Notes: generated by a model not told the origin, from the sequence alone. A stretch of 64,000 nt of DNA from Corynebacterium tuberculostearicum (GCF_016894265.1 NZ_CP069791.1:2356001-2420000); one strand, 5' to 3'; shown: positions 34,547-44,237, numbered from the stretch's first letter. Translations and numbers: made by a program.

Positions 34547-35539
34547 ATGGCAAAGGTCACTTTTGAAAAGGTCAACATCACCTACCCCGGCGCGAGCGCG
34601 CCCACGGTAAAAGACTTGGACCTCGATATCGCGGACGGCGAATTCCTAGTCCTCGTTGGTCCATCGGGCTGCGGCAAGTCCACAACGCTACGCGCGCTGG
34701 CGGGCCTGGAACCTACCTCCAGCGGCCGCATCACCATCGACGGCAAGGACGTGACCAACCTGGAACCAGGCGATCGCGATATCGCCATGGTCTTCCAGAA
34801 CTATGCCCTCTACCCACACCTGACGGTGGAGGAAAACATGGGCTTTGCCCTGAAGCTGGCGAAGCTTCCCAAATCCGAGATCAAAGCCAAGGTGCACGAG
34901 GCGGCGGAAACGCTCGGCCTGACCGAGTATCTCAAGCGCAAGCCCAAGGATCTGTCCGGCGGCCAGCGCCAGCGCGTGGCCATGGGCCGGGCCATTGTCC
35001 GCGAGCCGAAGGCCTTCCTCATGGACGAGCCGCTGTCCAACCTGGATGCCAAGTTGCGCGTGCAGACCCGCGCGGAGCTGGCCAGCCTCCAGCAGCGCCT
35101 GGGCACGACGACGGTGTATGTCACCCATGACCAGGTGGAGGCTATGACCATGGGCGACCGCGTGGCGGTGCTCAAGGACGGCGAGCTGCAGCAGGTAGCC
35201 CCGCCGCGCGAGCTTTACGACGCCCCCGCGAACGAATTCGTCGCCGGCTTCATCGGCTCGCCAGCCATGAATATCTTTGACTACAACGGTTCCCGCGTAG
35301 GCGTGCGCCCAGAAAAGATGTTTATCAACAAAGGCCCGGTGGGCTTCCAAGGCGTGGTGGACATTGTGGAAGAGCTGGGCGCAGAGTCTTATGTCTATGT
35401 CACCGTGGGCGAGAATAGGTTGGTCGCCCGCGCCGAAGGTACCCCACCGCAGCGCGGTGAAGAGGTGGTGCTGACCTTCAACCCACGTGAGGCGCACCGC
35501 TTCGACCCGGAAACGGGCCGTCGCATCGCCCAGGACTAG
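34547..35539 (+). CDS. Sugar ABC transporter ATPase (MsmK/UgpC type)
   Basis: This 330-residue ATPase belongs to the carbohydrate-import CUT1 group: Walker A GPSGCGKST, Q-loop VFQNYALYPHLTV, signature LSGGQRQRVAMGRAIV, Walker B AFLMDEPLSNLDA, H-loop VYVTHDQVEAMTMGDR, then a C-terminal MOI/TOBE domain (VGVRPEKMF, EELGAESYVYV). The ATG at 34547 is used. It faces away from birA and probably energises the binding protein and permeases at 39305-42503, from which it is separated by the inserted island. Confidence 0.9.
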   Translation: MAKVTFEKVNITYPGASAPTVKDLDLDIADGEFLVLVGPSGCGKSTTLRALAGLEPTSSGRITIDGKDVTNLEPGDRDIAMVFQNYALYPHLTVEENMGFALKLAKLPKSEIKAKVHEAAETLGLTEYLKRKPKDLSGGQRQRVAMGRAIVREPKAFLMDEPLSNLDAKLRVQTRAELASLQQRLGTTTVYVTHDQVEAMTMGDRVAVLKDGELQQVAPPRELYDAPANEFVAGFIGSPAMNIFDYNGSRVGVRPEKMFINKGPVGFQGVVDIVEELGAESYVYVTVGENRLVARAEGTPPQRGEEVVLTFNPREAHRFDPETGRRIAQD

Positions 35540-35544
35540 CTGAA

Positions 35545-36011
35545 CTAACCGGAGCCGTAAGTCAAACGTGTAAACGGCGGCTGGTCTCCACACGCAGTGT
35601 GGGGACGATGCCGGTTGTAGTAATGCAGCCAGGCGTCGAGCTCACCGCGGCGTTCGGTTTCGGAAGTATACCGGTGGGCGTTGAATCACTCGCCAACCCC
35701 ACCAGGACCGCGGTGGCGGTGATTGCGGTTTCGCCATCGTGAATCTCGGCGTAGACGAGGCAGAAGTAGTCGTCGATGACGGCGTGGACGTAGACCGTGC
35801 CTATCCACGGGTCGTAGGGCTTGCTCCGGGGTGGTCATGCTCGTAGCGCGGCCGACGCGAGTCAGCCGGTTGAAATGGCAGGACGAGAAGATACGGTCGG
35901 CCATGAGACTTGGAAGCGGGCAGCGACCTCGCTAATCGGCCATCCGTCGTCGACGAGGAGTTGGGCGACCTCCGAGCGGTGGCGAGGTGTGAGGATGGCG
36001 TTGGCATGCAT
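35545..36011 (-). pseudogene. IS481-family transposase remnant
   Basis: Read from 36011 downwards, pieces of an IS481 transposase appear in different frames. They are the N-terminal helix-turn-helix (HANAILTPRHRSEVAQLLVDDG), a second region (FNRLTRVGRAT, RYEHDHPG), a catalytic-core piece (TVYVHAVIDDYFCLVYAEIHDGE) and the C-terminal piece (RYTSETERRGELDAWLHYYN, HRPHTACGDQPPFTRL). At least two frameshifts and an internal deletion before the last piece make it inactive. Its ATG overlaps the MFS stop codon. It marks the left edge of the resistance-like island. Confidence 0.85.
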
Positions 36012-37255
36012 TAATCCTCTCCTGCTTCGACAAGCGTCTTCTGCGGCATCTTGAGTTGTCCCAGGGCTGCGAGGAGTGCTCCCGTGGCCAGTGGCACTAG
36101 GCCGGCGGCGATAAACAGAGTTCTGATGTCGATGTGGCGGCTGAGGAGTCCGGTGAGAGCGATTGACAGAGGCATGAAGGCGATGGATATAAAGAAGTCG
36201 AGGCTGGCGACCCGGCCGAGCATCTCCAAGGGGACGTGTTCTTGGAGTACTGCTCCCCAGATGACCATTCCGATCCCGATCAGCGCCCCGTAGAACGCGA
36301 GGCCTGCGCCGATGGCCCACGAATTGCTGGTGAGCGCCGGGATGGACAGGGGCAGGCATCCGATCACCCAGGCACCGACCATGGCCGGCAGGAAGCGTTC
36401 CGGTGTGCGCCACGACCCAGCTAGCAGAGAACCCACCACCCCGCCCGCGCCGAGGGCAGCCAGGACGGCCCCGTAGAGAGCAGGTCCGTTGTCATGCGAT
36501 GAGCGCATGAGGGCGGGTAGGAGGACTTCGAGTGGTCCAGTCACTACCAGTCCCATGACGGCCGCGAACAGGACACTGGAGCGGACCCAACGTGTGCGGG
36601 AAACGTAGCGGAAGCCGTCGAGCAGGTCGGTGATCAGTGAGTCTTCCGCACCGTCGGCCTCGGACTCGGCGCGGGTGGGGGCGGGAAGCTGCAGAGCCGC
36701 AAGCAGGGCAAGTCCGAGTGCTGCTGCGATGAGGTATCCGCCAGCGGCGGGCATGCTGGCACCGATGACCGCTCCGACGGCGGCGGGCGCAAGTGCCTGT
36801 CCGACCAACGGGCGGGCGGCGCCTTCGAGGCCGTTGACGGCCATTAAGTCGTCGCCGTCCACCAAGACTGGCACCAGCGCCGTGTAGGCGGGGAAGAAGA
36901 ATGCGGTTGAAGTGCCAATGATGAACGCGGAGACCGCGAGCATCCAGAAGGTGACAATGTCGAGGATTGCTGCCGTGGACGTCGCGGTCGCGATGGTGAG
37001 GTTCAGGGTGAGCACGCTCACGATGACGGACTTATTGGGGAACCGGTCTGCGATTACGCCAGCTGGGAGGGATCCTGCAAGCAGGCCAATGCCGCTCCAG
37101 ACTACGACACCCGACAGGGCGGCTGGCGTGGCGCCCAGGTCGAGGGTCTGCATGGCAAGGTAGAGGGCCCAGGCACCCTGGGCGAAGATGGTCAGCACCA
37201 TCGCTGCGAACAGCTGACGGTACGTGGGGATGGTCAAGGGGTGAAGCGGGTTCAT
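36011..37255 (-). CDS. MFS efflux transporter
   Basis: The 414 residues form about 12 membrane helices with the MFS loop 2-3 motif [19 protein letters not shown]. The family is that of MefA/entS-like exporters (MFS_3). It overlaps the preceding ABC-F gene by 4 bases (ATGA), so both are made from one mRNA. The ABC-F plus MFS pairing recalls msr(D)-mef(A) macrolide resistance in streptococci; that parallel is inference and the substrate is unknown. A decayed IS481 transposase follows directly, which suggests lateral acquisition. Confidence 0.85.
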   Translation of the reverse strand: MNPLHPLTIPTYRQLFAAMVLTIFAQGAWALYLAMQTLDLGATPAALSGVVVWSGIGLLAGSLPAGVIADRFPNKSVIVSVLTLNLTIATATSTAAILDIVTFWMLAVSAFIIGTSTAFFFPAYTALVPVLVDGDDLMAVNGLEGAARPLVGQALAPAAVGAVIGASMPAAGGYLIAAALGLALLAALQLPAPTRAESEADGAEDSLITDLLDGFRYVSRTRWVRSSVLFAAVMGLVVTGPLEVLLPALMRSSHDNGPALYGAVLAALGAGGVVGSLLAGSWRTPERFLPAMVGAWVIGCLPLSIPALTSNSWAIGAGLAFYGALIGIGMVIWGAVLQEHVPLEMLGRVASLDFFISIAFMPLSIALTGLLSRHIDIRTLFIAAGLVPLATGALLAALGQLKMPQKTLVEAGED

Positions 37256-38904
37256 GGCATGTCCTTCAGGTCAAGGTTCAGGTGGGGCCAGTCGGCCAGG
37301 TCGTGGAGCATCTGCCGGTCATGCGTGGCAACGATCACCGCGCAGGAGGTCTGCAGCAGCTCGGTGGTGATGTCATCAACGAGGATCGAGGACAGATGAT
37401 TGGTGGGCTCGTCCAGGAGCAGCAGGTCTGGATCCTGGGCCAGACACATGGCCAGGTGGAGACGGCGTTGCTGTCCTTGCGACAAGCGCCCCACCGGCGT
37501 GCCGGTTGCGGAGGCTTCGAGCAGCCCGAGCGAGCCGAGGGACGGCGCCTGAGCTCGACGGCCTAGCTTCGCCAGGTACGCCTCATAGACCTCGTGTGCA
37601 GGGCTGGAGCGGTCCCAGTCGGGGACCTCTTGGGACAGCAGAGCGATGCGCGCTCTCGGATTAACTCGCACATGTCCCGTGGTGGAGGCCAGCCGCCCTG
37701 CGAGAAGTACCAACAGGGTGGATTTTCCCGCGCCGTTCGGTCCGGTGACCACCAACCGGTCACCGCCGTTCACGTCGACCGAGACCGGAGCGTCCAACCG
37801 GTCCTTCACAGTAACCAGGGTGGCGTTCATGATGCTCTGTCCGGCACGGGTTGCCGAGGCGGGCCATGCAAGACGCAGTGGCGGCGGCGGGACGTCGATT
37901 TCATGACTTTTCAAGTCTTCGATACGTCGGTTGAAGGCTTGGACCACTCCAGGAGCGCGCGTGGCGCGTTGGTGCTTGCCTGTGCCCTTGGCAGGTCTCC
38001 ATCCACCCTGGGATAGGCGGGAGCGCGCCTCGGCTGCAGCGCGTGTCAGTTCCTCGTGTCGGGCGACCTGGGCGGCGTGGTCCTGTTCCCACATGAGGCG
38101 TTCTCGTCGGCGGCCTTCAATCCAGCCTTGGTAGCCGCCCGAGTAGGTTCGCGGGACACCATCTCGGGTCGGGTCGAGATCCAGGAAGGTCGTCGCCACA
38201 TCACGCAGCAGCGCGCGGTCGTGGCTGACCAGAGCCAGGCCCCCAGGGTGGTCACGCAGTCGCTCGGTTAGAAAAGCCAGTCCTGCAGCATCCAGGTGGT
38301 TGGTGGGCTCATCCAACAGGAGCAGGTCGGGGGTCGAACCAAGTGCGACGGCGAGCCGGACACGGTAGCGTTGTCCGACCGACAAGGTCGACAGGATGCG
38401 AGCGCGGTCGCTGCAGGCGTCGAGGCCTGCCAGTGCGATGTCCACCCGCCTTTCTGCGTCCCAGGCATCCAGTAGCGTGGCGGTCTCGAGCGCTGCGGAA
38501 TAGGCATCGGCCGCGTCGTCACCCGCGGCGAGTGCAGCGCTCGCCGCGTCAAGGGCCTCGAGCGCAGACCTAGAGGGAGCAGTCGCTTCGGCGATGAGGT
38601 CGCCGACGGTGCGGTTGCCCTCGGCAGACATGTCCTGCTTAACCAAGACGCGGGAACCCATCTGGGTCACTACTCCCGAGTCAGGGGTCAGGATCCCGGC
38701 CAAAATGTGAAGCAAGGTGGTCTTGCCACGACCGTTGTCGCCGACGATCGCCAGACGTGAGCCGGCGGAGACGGTGACGTCCAGCCCGTTCAGGAGGTGC
38801 CTGTCCCCCAAGGTGATGTGGATTGATTCGGCGCGGATGTGTGCGGCGGGCCCTTGGGGCGTTCCATTCCACACACATGACCGCAAGGTTGATGTGTTTG
38901 GCAT
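37252..38904 (-). CDS. ABC-F ribosome-protection ATPase (TlrC/OleB/Msr-like)
   Basis: The 550 residues carry two ABC units and no membrane segment. Unit 1 has GDNGRGKTT and [15 protein letters not shown] with [12 protein letters not shown]. Unit 2 has GPNGAGKST and [15 protein letters not shown] with [13 protein letters not shown] charged interdomain linker (about 250-330, [15 protein letters not shown]) is where antibiotic-resistance ABC-Fs reach the ribosomal tunnel. Length fits the macrolide-producer proteins TlrC/OleB. A regulatory leader peptide and hairpins lie upstream. The start at 38904 could instead be the GTG 33 nt inside. Resistance spectrum is not established. Confidence 0.85.
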   Translation of the reverse strand: MPNTSTLRSCVWNGTPQGPAAHIRAESIHITLGDRHLLNGLDVTVSAGSRLAIVGDNGRGKTTLLHILAGILTPDSGVVTQMGSRVLVKQDMSAEGNRTVGDLIAEATAPSRSALEALDAASAALAAGDDAADAYSAALETATLLDAWDAERRVDIALAGLDACSDRARILSTLSVGQRYRVRLAVALGSTPDLLLLDEPTNHLDAAGLAFLTERLRDHPGGLALVSHDRALLRDVATTFLDLDPTRDGVPRTYSGGYQGWIEGRRRERLMWEQDHAAQVARHEELTRAAAEARSRLSQGGWRPAKGTGKHQRATRAPGVVQAFNRRIEDLKSHEIDVPPPPLRLAWPASATRAGQSIMNATLVTVKDRLDAPVSVDVNGGDRLVVTGPNGAGKSTLLVLLAGRLASTTGHVRVNPRARIALLSQEVPDWDRSSPAHEVYEAYLAKLGRRAQAPSLGSLGLLEASATGTPVGRLSQGQQRRLHLAMCLAQDPDLLLLDEPTNHLSSILVDDITTELLQTSCAVIVATHDRQMLHDLADWPHLNLDLKDMP

Positions 38905-38928
38905 TGCATACTCTCAGCTCGTCATGGA

Positions 38929-38965
38929 GCCGGGCAGCACAAGATGGCCGCCCGGCAGGTGGCCA
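38929..38965 (-). promoter_or_regulatory. Alternative hairpins of the ABC-F leader (attenuator)
   Basis: The stem 38929-38935 with 38950-38956 (GCCGGGC/GCCCGGC) and the stem 38945-38949 with 38961-38965 (TGGCC/GGCCA) cannot form together. They lie between the leader ORF and the ABC-F start, where ribosome stalling on the leader could switch them. Confidence 0.5.
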
Positions 38966-39003
38966 GGACGGCAGACGAAAGATCAGAAGGGGTCTCGCCG
39001 CCG

Positions 39004-39048
39004 TCAGCGGGCGGAACGTAGCTTCATGGAAGCGATGCCTGAGTACAT
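39004..39048 (-). CDS. 14-residue leader peptide of the ABC-F/MFS operon
   Basis: ATG at 39048 to TGA at 39004 encodes MYSGIASMKLRSAR, about 100 nt upstream of the ABC-F gene on the same strand. It contains Lys-Leu-Arg, a basic-x-basic motif at which macrolide-bound ribosomes are known to stall, and it resembles the erm(X) leader of corynebacteria (shared SG-x-A and LR-x-x-R spacing, from memory of that peptide). No strong ribosome site is seen. Expression and stalling are inferred. Confidence 0.5.
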   Translation of the reverse strand: MYSGIASMKLRSAR

Positions 39049-39304
39049 GCGGCAGAGTTTACCCAGCGGGGCGGCTCTCAGCAAATCAATTAAAATCTCA
39101 GGTCAATACAACTAGCACCCACGAATCCCCACGGAGGCGACTTAGCCGCGAAGGCATCTAGGCCGTCGTGCAGCAGGTACACGGATCAGCCAGCCGCTTC
39201 CCCCTTACTACCCCCGTTTAGAGTTAAATAGGCCAAAATTATCCACCTTTTGGTTTCCGTATTTTAGGTTTAAAGAAACGAAAGTTTTCCGAAAGGTGAT
39301 TTCC
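39049..39304. other. Divergent promoter region between the ABC-F leader and the sugar-binding protein gene
   Basis: No gene is seen here. The stretch is AT-rich at 39080-39115 and 39220-39300. A TTGACC hexamer on the minus strand (near 39097-39102) may serve the ABC-F leader. GAAAGGTG precedes the binding protein start at 39305. Confidence 0.4.
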
Positions 39305-40555
39305 ATGCAGAAATTCCTGCTTCGCACTACCGTTGCGGCCACCGCAGTTCTGGCACTGGCCGGCTGCTCTTCGTCCTCCTCCGATTCCGCTGCAGACGGT
39401 TCCGCTGAAGGCGGCGCGGATGCGCGCGGCCCCATCACCTTTGCCATGGGCAAAAATGACACGGACAAGGTAACCCCCATCATCGAAAAGTGGAACGAGC
39501 AGCACCCAGAAGAGAAGGTCACGCTCAAGGAGCTGGCCGGCGAGGCTGACGCTCAACGCGAGACCCTCGTGCAGTCCCTCCAGGCGGGCAGCGATGATTA
39601 CGACGTCATGGCGCTGGACGTCGTGTGGACTGCGGAGTTCGCCGCCAACCAGTGGCTCCAGCCCCTCAATGGTGACTTTGAAACCAATACGGATGAGCTG
39701 CTGCCAGCTACCGTAGAGTCCGCCACCTATAACGACGTACTTTACGCGCTGCCGCAAAACACCAACGGCCAGCTGCTTTTCCGCAATACCGAGCTCGCGG
39801 ATAAGGCTCCCGAGAAGTTCGCAGATCTTAAATCCGCATGTAAGGCGCTGGAAAAGGGCAAGAGCTGCCTGACCACCCAGTTCAAGCAGTACGAAGGCCT
39901 TGCGCTCAATACCGCCGACTTCATGGAAGGCTGGGGCGGCTCCGTCTTGGATAAGGACGGCAACGTCACCGTGGATTCTAAGGAAGCCAAGGACGGCCTT
40001 CAGGCCATGGTGGATGCGTACAAGGAGGAGACCATCTCCAAGGACTCCACCGCCGCCACCGAGGAAGAAACCAATATGGCGTTTACCGAAGGCAAGACTG
40101 CCTTTGCCATGAACTGGCCGTATATGTATTCCAATGCGGTTGATGCCGGCGTCGACGTCGAGGTCCAGGCCCCGCTGGGCAAGGACGGAGTAGGCGTTTC
40201 CACGCTGGGTGGCTATAACAACGGCATCAATATCAACTCCAAGAATAAGGGCACTGCGCTCGAGTTTATGAAGTTCATCATCAACGAGGACAACCAGAAG
40301 TCTTTTGCGGAGCAGTCCTTCCCGCCAGTCTTGGCTTCCATCTACGATGACCCGCAGCTGCAGCAGGAATTCCCGTACCTGCCAGCACTCAAGGAATCTC
40401 TGGAGAACGCGGCACCGCGCCCGGTTTCCCCGTTCTACTCGGCGATTTCCAAGGCCATCCAAGACAATGCCTATGCTGCATTGACGGATGGCAAGTCAGT
40501 GGATGATGCCACCGCCGATATGAAGGCGGCCATCGAATCGGCTTCCCAGGGCTAA
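39305..40555 (+). CDS. Sugar-binding lipoprotein of an ABC importer
   Basis: This 416-residue lipoprotein has a signal with lipobox LAGC (Cys at about residue 20), a Ser/Asp-rich spacer, and a family 1 solute-binding fold: NEQHPEEKVTLKELAGEADAQRETLVQSLQAGSDDYDVMALDVVWTAEFA (in parts), YALPQNTNGQLLFRNTEL, FTEGKTAFAMNWPYM. Relatives bind maltose, trehalose or maltodextrin. GAAAGGTG lies before the ATG at 39305. It starts the operon with two permeases, a small membrane protein and a GH13 enzyme; the ATPase is at 34547. Confidence 0.9.
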   Translation: MQKFLLRTTVAATAVLALAGCSSSSSDSAADGSAEGGADARGPITFAMGKNDTDKVTPIIEKWNEQHPEEKVTLKELAGEADAQRETLVQSLQAGSDDYDVMALDVVWTAEFAANQWLQPLNGDFETNTDELLPATVESATYNDVLYALPQNTNGQLLFRNTELADKAPEKFADLKSACKALEKGKSCLTTQFKQYEGLALNTADFMEGWGGSVLDKDGNVTVDSKEAKDGLQAMVDAYKEETISKDSTAATEEETNMAFTEGKTAFAMNWPYMYSNAVDAGVDVEVQAPLGKDGVGVSTLGGYNNGININSKNKGTALEFMKFIINEDNQKSFAEQSFPPVLASIYDDPQLQQEFPYLPALKESLENAAPRPVSPFYSAISKAIQDNAYAALTDGKSVDDATADMKAAIESASQG

Positions 40556-40677
40556 ACGCCCAATCCGGGTGAGGTAGGCGGACACCCCGCCGCCTCACCC
40601 TTTGTGGTTTTCACTCCCCTAAAGGGGATAGAATCTAGCCAATACTTAGCATTTCTTGAACAGAAAGGCGGTCCAGC

Positions 40678-41682
40678 GTGGCTATAGCTTCGCCGACTGC
40701 GTCCAAGGGGGCGCCGAAGGGGGCGTCGGCAAGCGCGCCGAAGCCCCAGCGTAAGAATTATGGGCGCGTGGCCGGGCTGATTGCTCCGGCGCTCATCGTG
40801 CTCGCCGTCATTATCGGCTACCCCATCATCCGCGCCATTGTCCTGTCCTTCCAAGGCAATAGGCAGCTCAACCCGCAGACGGGGCTTTTTGAGGAGGGCG
40901 GCTTTGCCGGGCTGGAAAATTACCTGTACTGGATTAATAACCGGTGTGTTTCCGGCACTGGTCAGATTTCTACCTGCCCGCCGGGCGTTATCGCCACGGA
41001 CTTTTGGCCGGCGGTCAAGATCACGCTCTTTTTCACCATCGTTACCGTGCTACTGGAGACCATCCTGGGCATGCTGATGGCGCTCATTATGAATGGTGAG
41101 TACCGCGGCCGCGGCCTGGTGCGCGCTGCGGTGCTTATCCCCTGGGCCATTCCTACGGCCGTCACAGCCAAGCTGTGGCAGTTCATGTTCGCCCCGGAGG
41201 GCATCATCAACTCGCTGCTTGGTGCGGACATTGCTTGGACCACGGACCCGTTCTACGCTCGCCTGGCTGTCATCATCGCGGACGTATGGAAGACAGCACC
41301 ATTCATGGCGCTGCTCATCCTAGCCGGCCTGCAGATGATCCCGAAGGACGTTTACGATGCCGCCCGTGTGGACGGCGCCAACCGTATTCAGACCTTCTTC
41401 CGCATCACGCTCCCGCTGGTGCGCCCGGCGCTCATGGTGGCCGTGCTCTTCCGCACCCTGGATGCGCTGCGCATGTATGACCTACCGGTCATCATGATTT
41501 CTAGCTCCTCCAATTCCCCCACCGCGACCATCTCCCAGCTGGTGGTAGAGGATATGCGCCAGGGCAACTTCAATTCCGCCTCCGCGCTCTCCACTCTTAT
41601 ATTCCTCCTCATCTTCGTCGTCGCCTTTATCCTCATCCGCTTCCTTGGCGCGGATGTCTCCGGCAGGAAGGCAGCTAAATAA
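40678..41682 (+). CDS. Sugar ABC transporter permease (MalF-like)
   Basis: The 334 residues include an N-terminal Ala/Pro/Lys-rich tail, six membrane helices, and the EAA coupling motif (KDVYDAARVDGANRIQTFFRITLPLVRPAL). A large extracytoplasmic loop contains two Cys (NNRCVSG, ISTCPPG). The start is the GTG at 40678 with AAAGGCGG upstream. It ends in TAATG overlap with the second permease, forming a CUT1 heterodimer. Confidence 0.92.
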   Translation: MAIASPTASKGAPKGASASAPKPQRKNYGRVAGLIAPALIVLAVIIGYPIIRAIVLSFQGNRQLNPQTGLFEEGGFAGLENYLYWINNRCVSGTGQISTCPPGVIATDFWPAVKITLFFTIVTVLLETILGMLMALIMNGEYRGRGLVRAAVLIPWAIPTAVTAKLWQFMFAPEGIINSLLGADIAWTTDPFYARLAVIIADVWKTAPFMALLILAGLQMIPKDVYDAARVDGANRIQTFFRITLPLVRPALMVAVLFRTLDALRMYDLPVIMISSSSNSPTATISQLVVEDMRQGNFNSASALSTLIFLLIFVVAFILIRFLGADVSGRKAAK

Positions 41683-42503
41683 TGCGTAAATTCGGACACT
41701 ACGCCGGCATCGTCTTCATCATGTTCTGGGGCTTGGCGCCCTTTTACTGGATGCTGGTAACCGCGCTGCGGGATCAGCGCTTCACCTTCGATACCACTCC
41801 GTGGCCCACCCACGTCACGCTGGATAATTTCCGCGATGCCTTGGCTACCGATAAGGGCAATGACTTCCTGGCCGCCCTCGGTAACTCGCTGCTTATCTCC
41901 CTTGTGACCACCGCAGTGGCCGTGCTCATTGGCGTCTTTACCGCCTATGCGCTCTCCCGGTATGACTTCCCGGGGAAGGGAATCGTCACCGGCATTATCC
42001 TGGCCGCCTCCATGTTCCCGGCCATCGCCTTGGTCACTCCACTCTTCCAGCTCTTTGGCAACCTGGAATGGATTGGTACCTACCGCGCGATGATCATCCC
42101 CAATATTTCCTTCGCGCTGCCGCTTACGGTCTACACGCTGCTGAGCTTTTTCCGCCAGCTTCCCTGGGAACTGGAAGAAGCAGCCCGGGTGGATGGGGCC
42201 TCGCGTTCCCAGGCCTTCCGCCTAGTGCTTCTGCCGCTTGCGGCCCCCGCGCTTTTTACCACCGCGATTATCGCCTTTATCACCACGTGGAACGAGTTCA
42301 TGCTGGCCAAGCAACTCTCCACCACCGATACCGAGCCGGTGACCGTGGCCATCGCGCGCTTCTCCGGCCCCTCGGCTTTCGAGTACCCCTATGCCGCCAC
42401 TATGGCCGCTGGCGCGCTGGTGACCATCCCCTTGATCATTATGGTGCTCGTCTTCCAGCACCGCATCGTCGCCGGACTGACCGCGGGCGGTGTCAAGGCC
42501 TAA
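41682..42503 (+). CDS. Sugar ABC transporter permease (MalG-like)
   Basis: This 273-residue partner permease has six helices and the EAA loop (WELEEAARVDGASRSQAFRLVLLPLAAPAL). Its first codon overlaps the stop of the MalF-like gene. Its stop overlaps the ATG of the next small gene (TAATG), so the whole group is translationally coupled. Confidence 0.92.
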   Translation: MRKFGHYAGIVFIMFWGLAPFYWMLVTALRDQRFTFDTTPWPTHVTLDNFRDALATDKGNDFLAALGNSLLISLVTTAVAVLIGVFTAYALSRYDFPGKGIVTGIILAASMFPAIALVTPLFQLFGNLEWIGTYRAMIIPNISFALPLTVYTLLSFFRQLPWELEEAARVDGASRSQAFRLVLLPLAAPALFTTAIIAFITTWNEFMLAKQLSTTDTEPVTVAIARFSGPSAFEYPYAATMAAGALVTIPLIIMVLVFQHRIVAGLTAGGVKA

Positions 42504-42688
42504 TGCGCCGGGCCATCCTGTGGGATACCGCCCTGGGTTTCCTCGGTTTCTTTAGCGTCCTCGCGGTTATTCAAGCTGTACTCAATCTCTTCCACGACTC
42601 CCCCGCCCTATGGCCCGGCCTTCTTGCCGGTGCCCTGTGTCTCCTTACCTATCTGACCTGGTGGGCAAAAAGAAAGGACCTTTCATGA
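42503..42688 (+). CDS. 61-residue two-helix membrane protein in the sugar ABC operon
   Basis: The ATG at 42503 overlaps the permease stop and the TGA at 42686-42688 overlaps the ATG of the GH13 gene, so this ORF is tightly coupled on both sides. It has two hydrophobic segments (about 8-28 TALGFLGFFSVLAVIQAVL and 34-53 SPALWPGLLAGALCLLTYL) and a basic C-terminus (WWAKRKDLS). A small hypothetical membrane protein also occurs among corynebacterial trehalose-uptake genes. Role unknown. Confidence 0.75.
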   Translation: MRRAILWDTALGFLGFFSVLAVIQAVLNLFHDSPALWPGLLAGALCLLTYLTWWAKRKDLS

Positions 42689-44175
42689 GCTGGTACCACA
42701 ATGCCGTCTTCTACCAAGCCCTCGTCGGCTCCTTTAAGGCCGATGGCGATAAGGAGGTAGGCACGCTGCGCGGGGTCATCGATAAGCTGGATTACCTCCA
42801 GTGGCTCGGCGTGGACTGCCTGTGGCTTTCTCCTTTTTATGCCAGCCCCCTGCGCGATGATGGCTACGATATCGCGGACTACTACTCTATCCACCCAAAT
42901 TATGGCTCGATGGAAGACTTTGAAGAGCTCATTGCGGAGCTGCACCGCCGCGGCATGCGCATTATGACGGATCTGGCGCTCAACCACACCAGCTCCGATC
43001 ACCCGTGGTTCCAGGCCTCGCGCACAGATCCCGATGGACCCTACGGAGATTTCTATGTCTGGGGCGATGACCCAGAGCGCTACCCCGAGATCCGCGTCAT
43101 TTTCACCGACGTGGAGACTTCCAATTGGACCTGGGATGATAAGCGCGGCCAGTATTACTTCCACCGCTTTTACTCCCACCAGCCGGATCTGAACTATGAT
43201 AACCCGGCAGTACAGGAGGAAGTATTCAAGATCTTGTCCTTCTGGATGGACAAGGGTTTGGACGGCCTGCGCCTCGATGCTATTGCTTATCTCTTTGAGC
43301 GCGACGATGCAGGCGGCGAATCCCTGCCGGAGACCATCGAGTTTGTGGAAAAGGTTCGCTCCTTTATGGACGCCCACTACCCAGACGCGGTGCTTATCGC
43401 AGAGGCTAACCAACCGCCTGCCGAAACCATGCAATTCTATGGCCAGGGCGAGCGCTTCCACATGGTCTTCAACTTCCCGGTCATGCCGCGGCTATACCAA
43501 GCTTTGGCGCTTGGCGACGCCACCCCGGTCTACTCCATCCTCGACGAACTGCCCCAGCTTCCGGAAGGCTGCCAGTGGGGAACCTTCCTGCGCAACCACG
43601 ATGAGCTCACCCTAGAGATGGTGGACGATAGCGTACGCGACCTGATGTACCAGGCCTACCTGCCTGAAGAAGGCATGCGCGCTCACGTGGGCATTGCCCG
43701 CCGTCTGATGCCGCTGATGAACGGCGACCGCCGCAAAGTGGAGCTAATGTTCTCCCTCCTGATGACCCTGCCGGGCGCACCGTTTATTTACTACGGCGAT
43801 GAGATTGGCATGCTCGATGACACCACGCTCCCAGACCGCTATGCGGTGCGTACCCCTATGCAGTGGGACGATTCCGAGCACGCTGGCTTCAGCACTAGCG
43901 CCCCCTCCCGCTTTCCCATTGTGGGAGGCACCTCTGTGGCCGCCCAGCTTGATGACGCCACCTCTTTGCTTAACACCGTCCGCTCCATGATTGCTGAGCG
44001 CCATGCTCATCCGGATCTCGGCACCGCTCCGTGCGAGCCGGTCGAGACGGGCGAAGAGGCCGTCCTTGGCTACCAGCGCGGCAATTTGCTGTGCCTGCAC
44101 AACTTCAGCGATCGGTCCATCGATCTCGGGCCAGTAGAGCTCGGGCCGTATGGTTACGCCTGGCTGCCGGCCTAA
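42685..44175 (+). CDS. GH13 enzyme of trehalose synthase (TreS) type
   Basis: The 496-residue protein matches TreS from its first residues: SWYHNAVFYQALVGSFKAD, LRDDGYDIADYYSIHPNYG, NHTSSDHPWFQASR, VETSNWTWD, LNYDNPAVQ, nucleophile Asp in GLRLDAIAYL, acid/base Glu in LIAEANQ, third Asp in RNHDELTLEMV. TreS interconverts maltose and trehalose. It is shorter than usual (550-600) with a brief C-terminal beta domain and no maltokinase. The ATG at 42685 overlaps the previous stop. Its place in a sugar-import operon suggests it processes the imported disaccharide. Confidence 0.85.
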   Translation: MSWYHNAVFYQALVGSFKADGDKEVGTLRGVIDKLDYLQWLGVDCLWLSPFYASPLRDDGYDIADYYSIHPNYGSMEDFEELIAELHRRGMRIMTDLALNHTSSDHPWFQASRTDPDGPYGDFYVWGDDPERYPEIRVIFTDVETSNWTWDDKRGQYYFHRFYSHQPDLNYDNPAVQEEVFKILSFWMDKGLDGLRLDAIAYLFERDDAGGESLPETIEFVEKVRSFMDAHYPDAVLIAEANQPPAETMQFYGQGERFHMVFNFPVMPRLYQALALGDATPVYSILDELPQLPEGCQWGTFLRNHDELTLEMVDDSVRDLMYQAYLPEEGMRAHVGIARRLMPLMNGDRRKVELMFSLLMTLPGAPFIYYGDEIGMLDDTTLPDRYAVRTPMQWDDSEHAGFSTSAPSRFPIVGGTSVAAQLDDATSLLNTVRSMIAERHAHPDLGTAPCEPVETGEEAVLGYQRGNLLCLHNFSDRSIDLGPVELGPYGYAWLPA

Positions 44176-44237
44176 GTCTAAGCGCGCAGCCGCAGCCCTC
44201 CCTCTCCCCAAAGCTACACCGCAACGCACAGAGAAGA

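Noticed and set aside
38717..39161. Plus-strand frames over the ABC-F start region
   Set aside because: They overlap the ABC-F gene and its leader in antisense, have no ribosome site and no recognisable domain.
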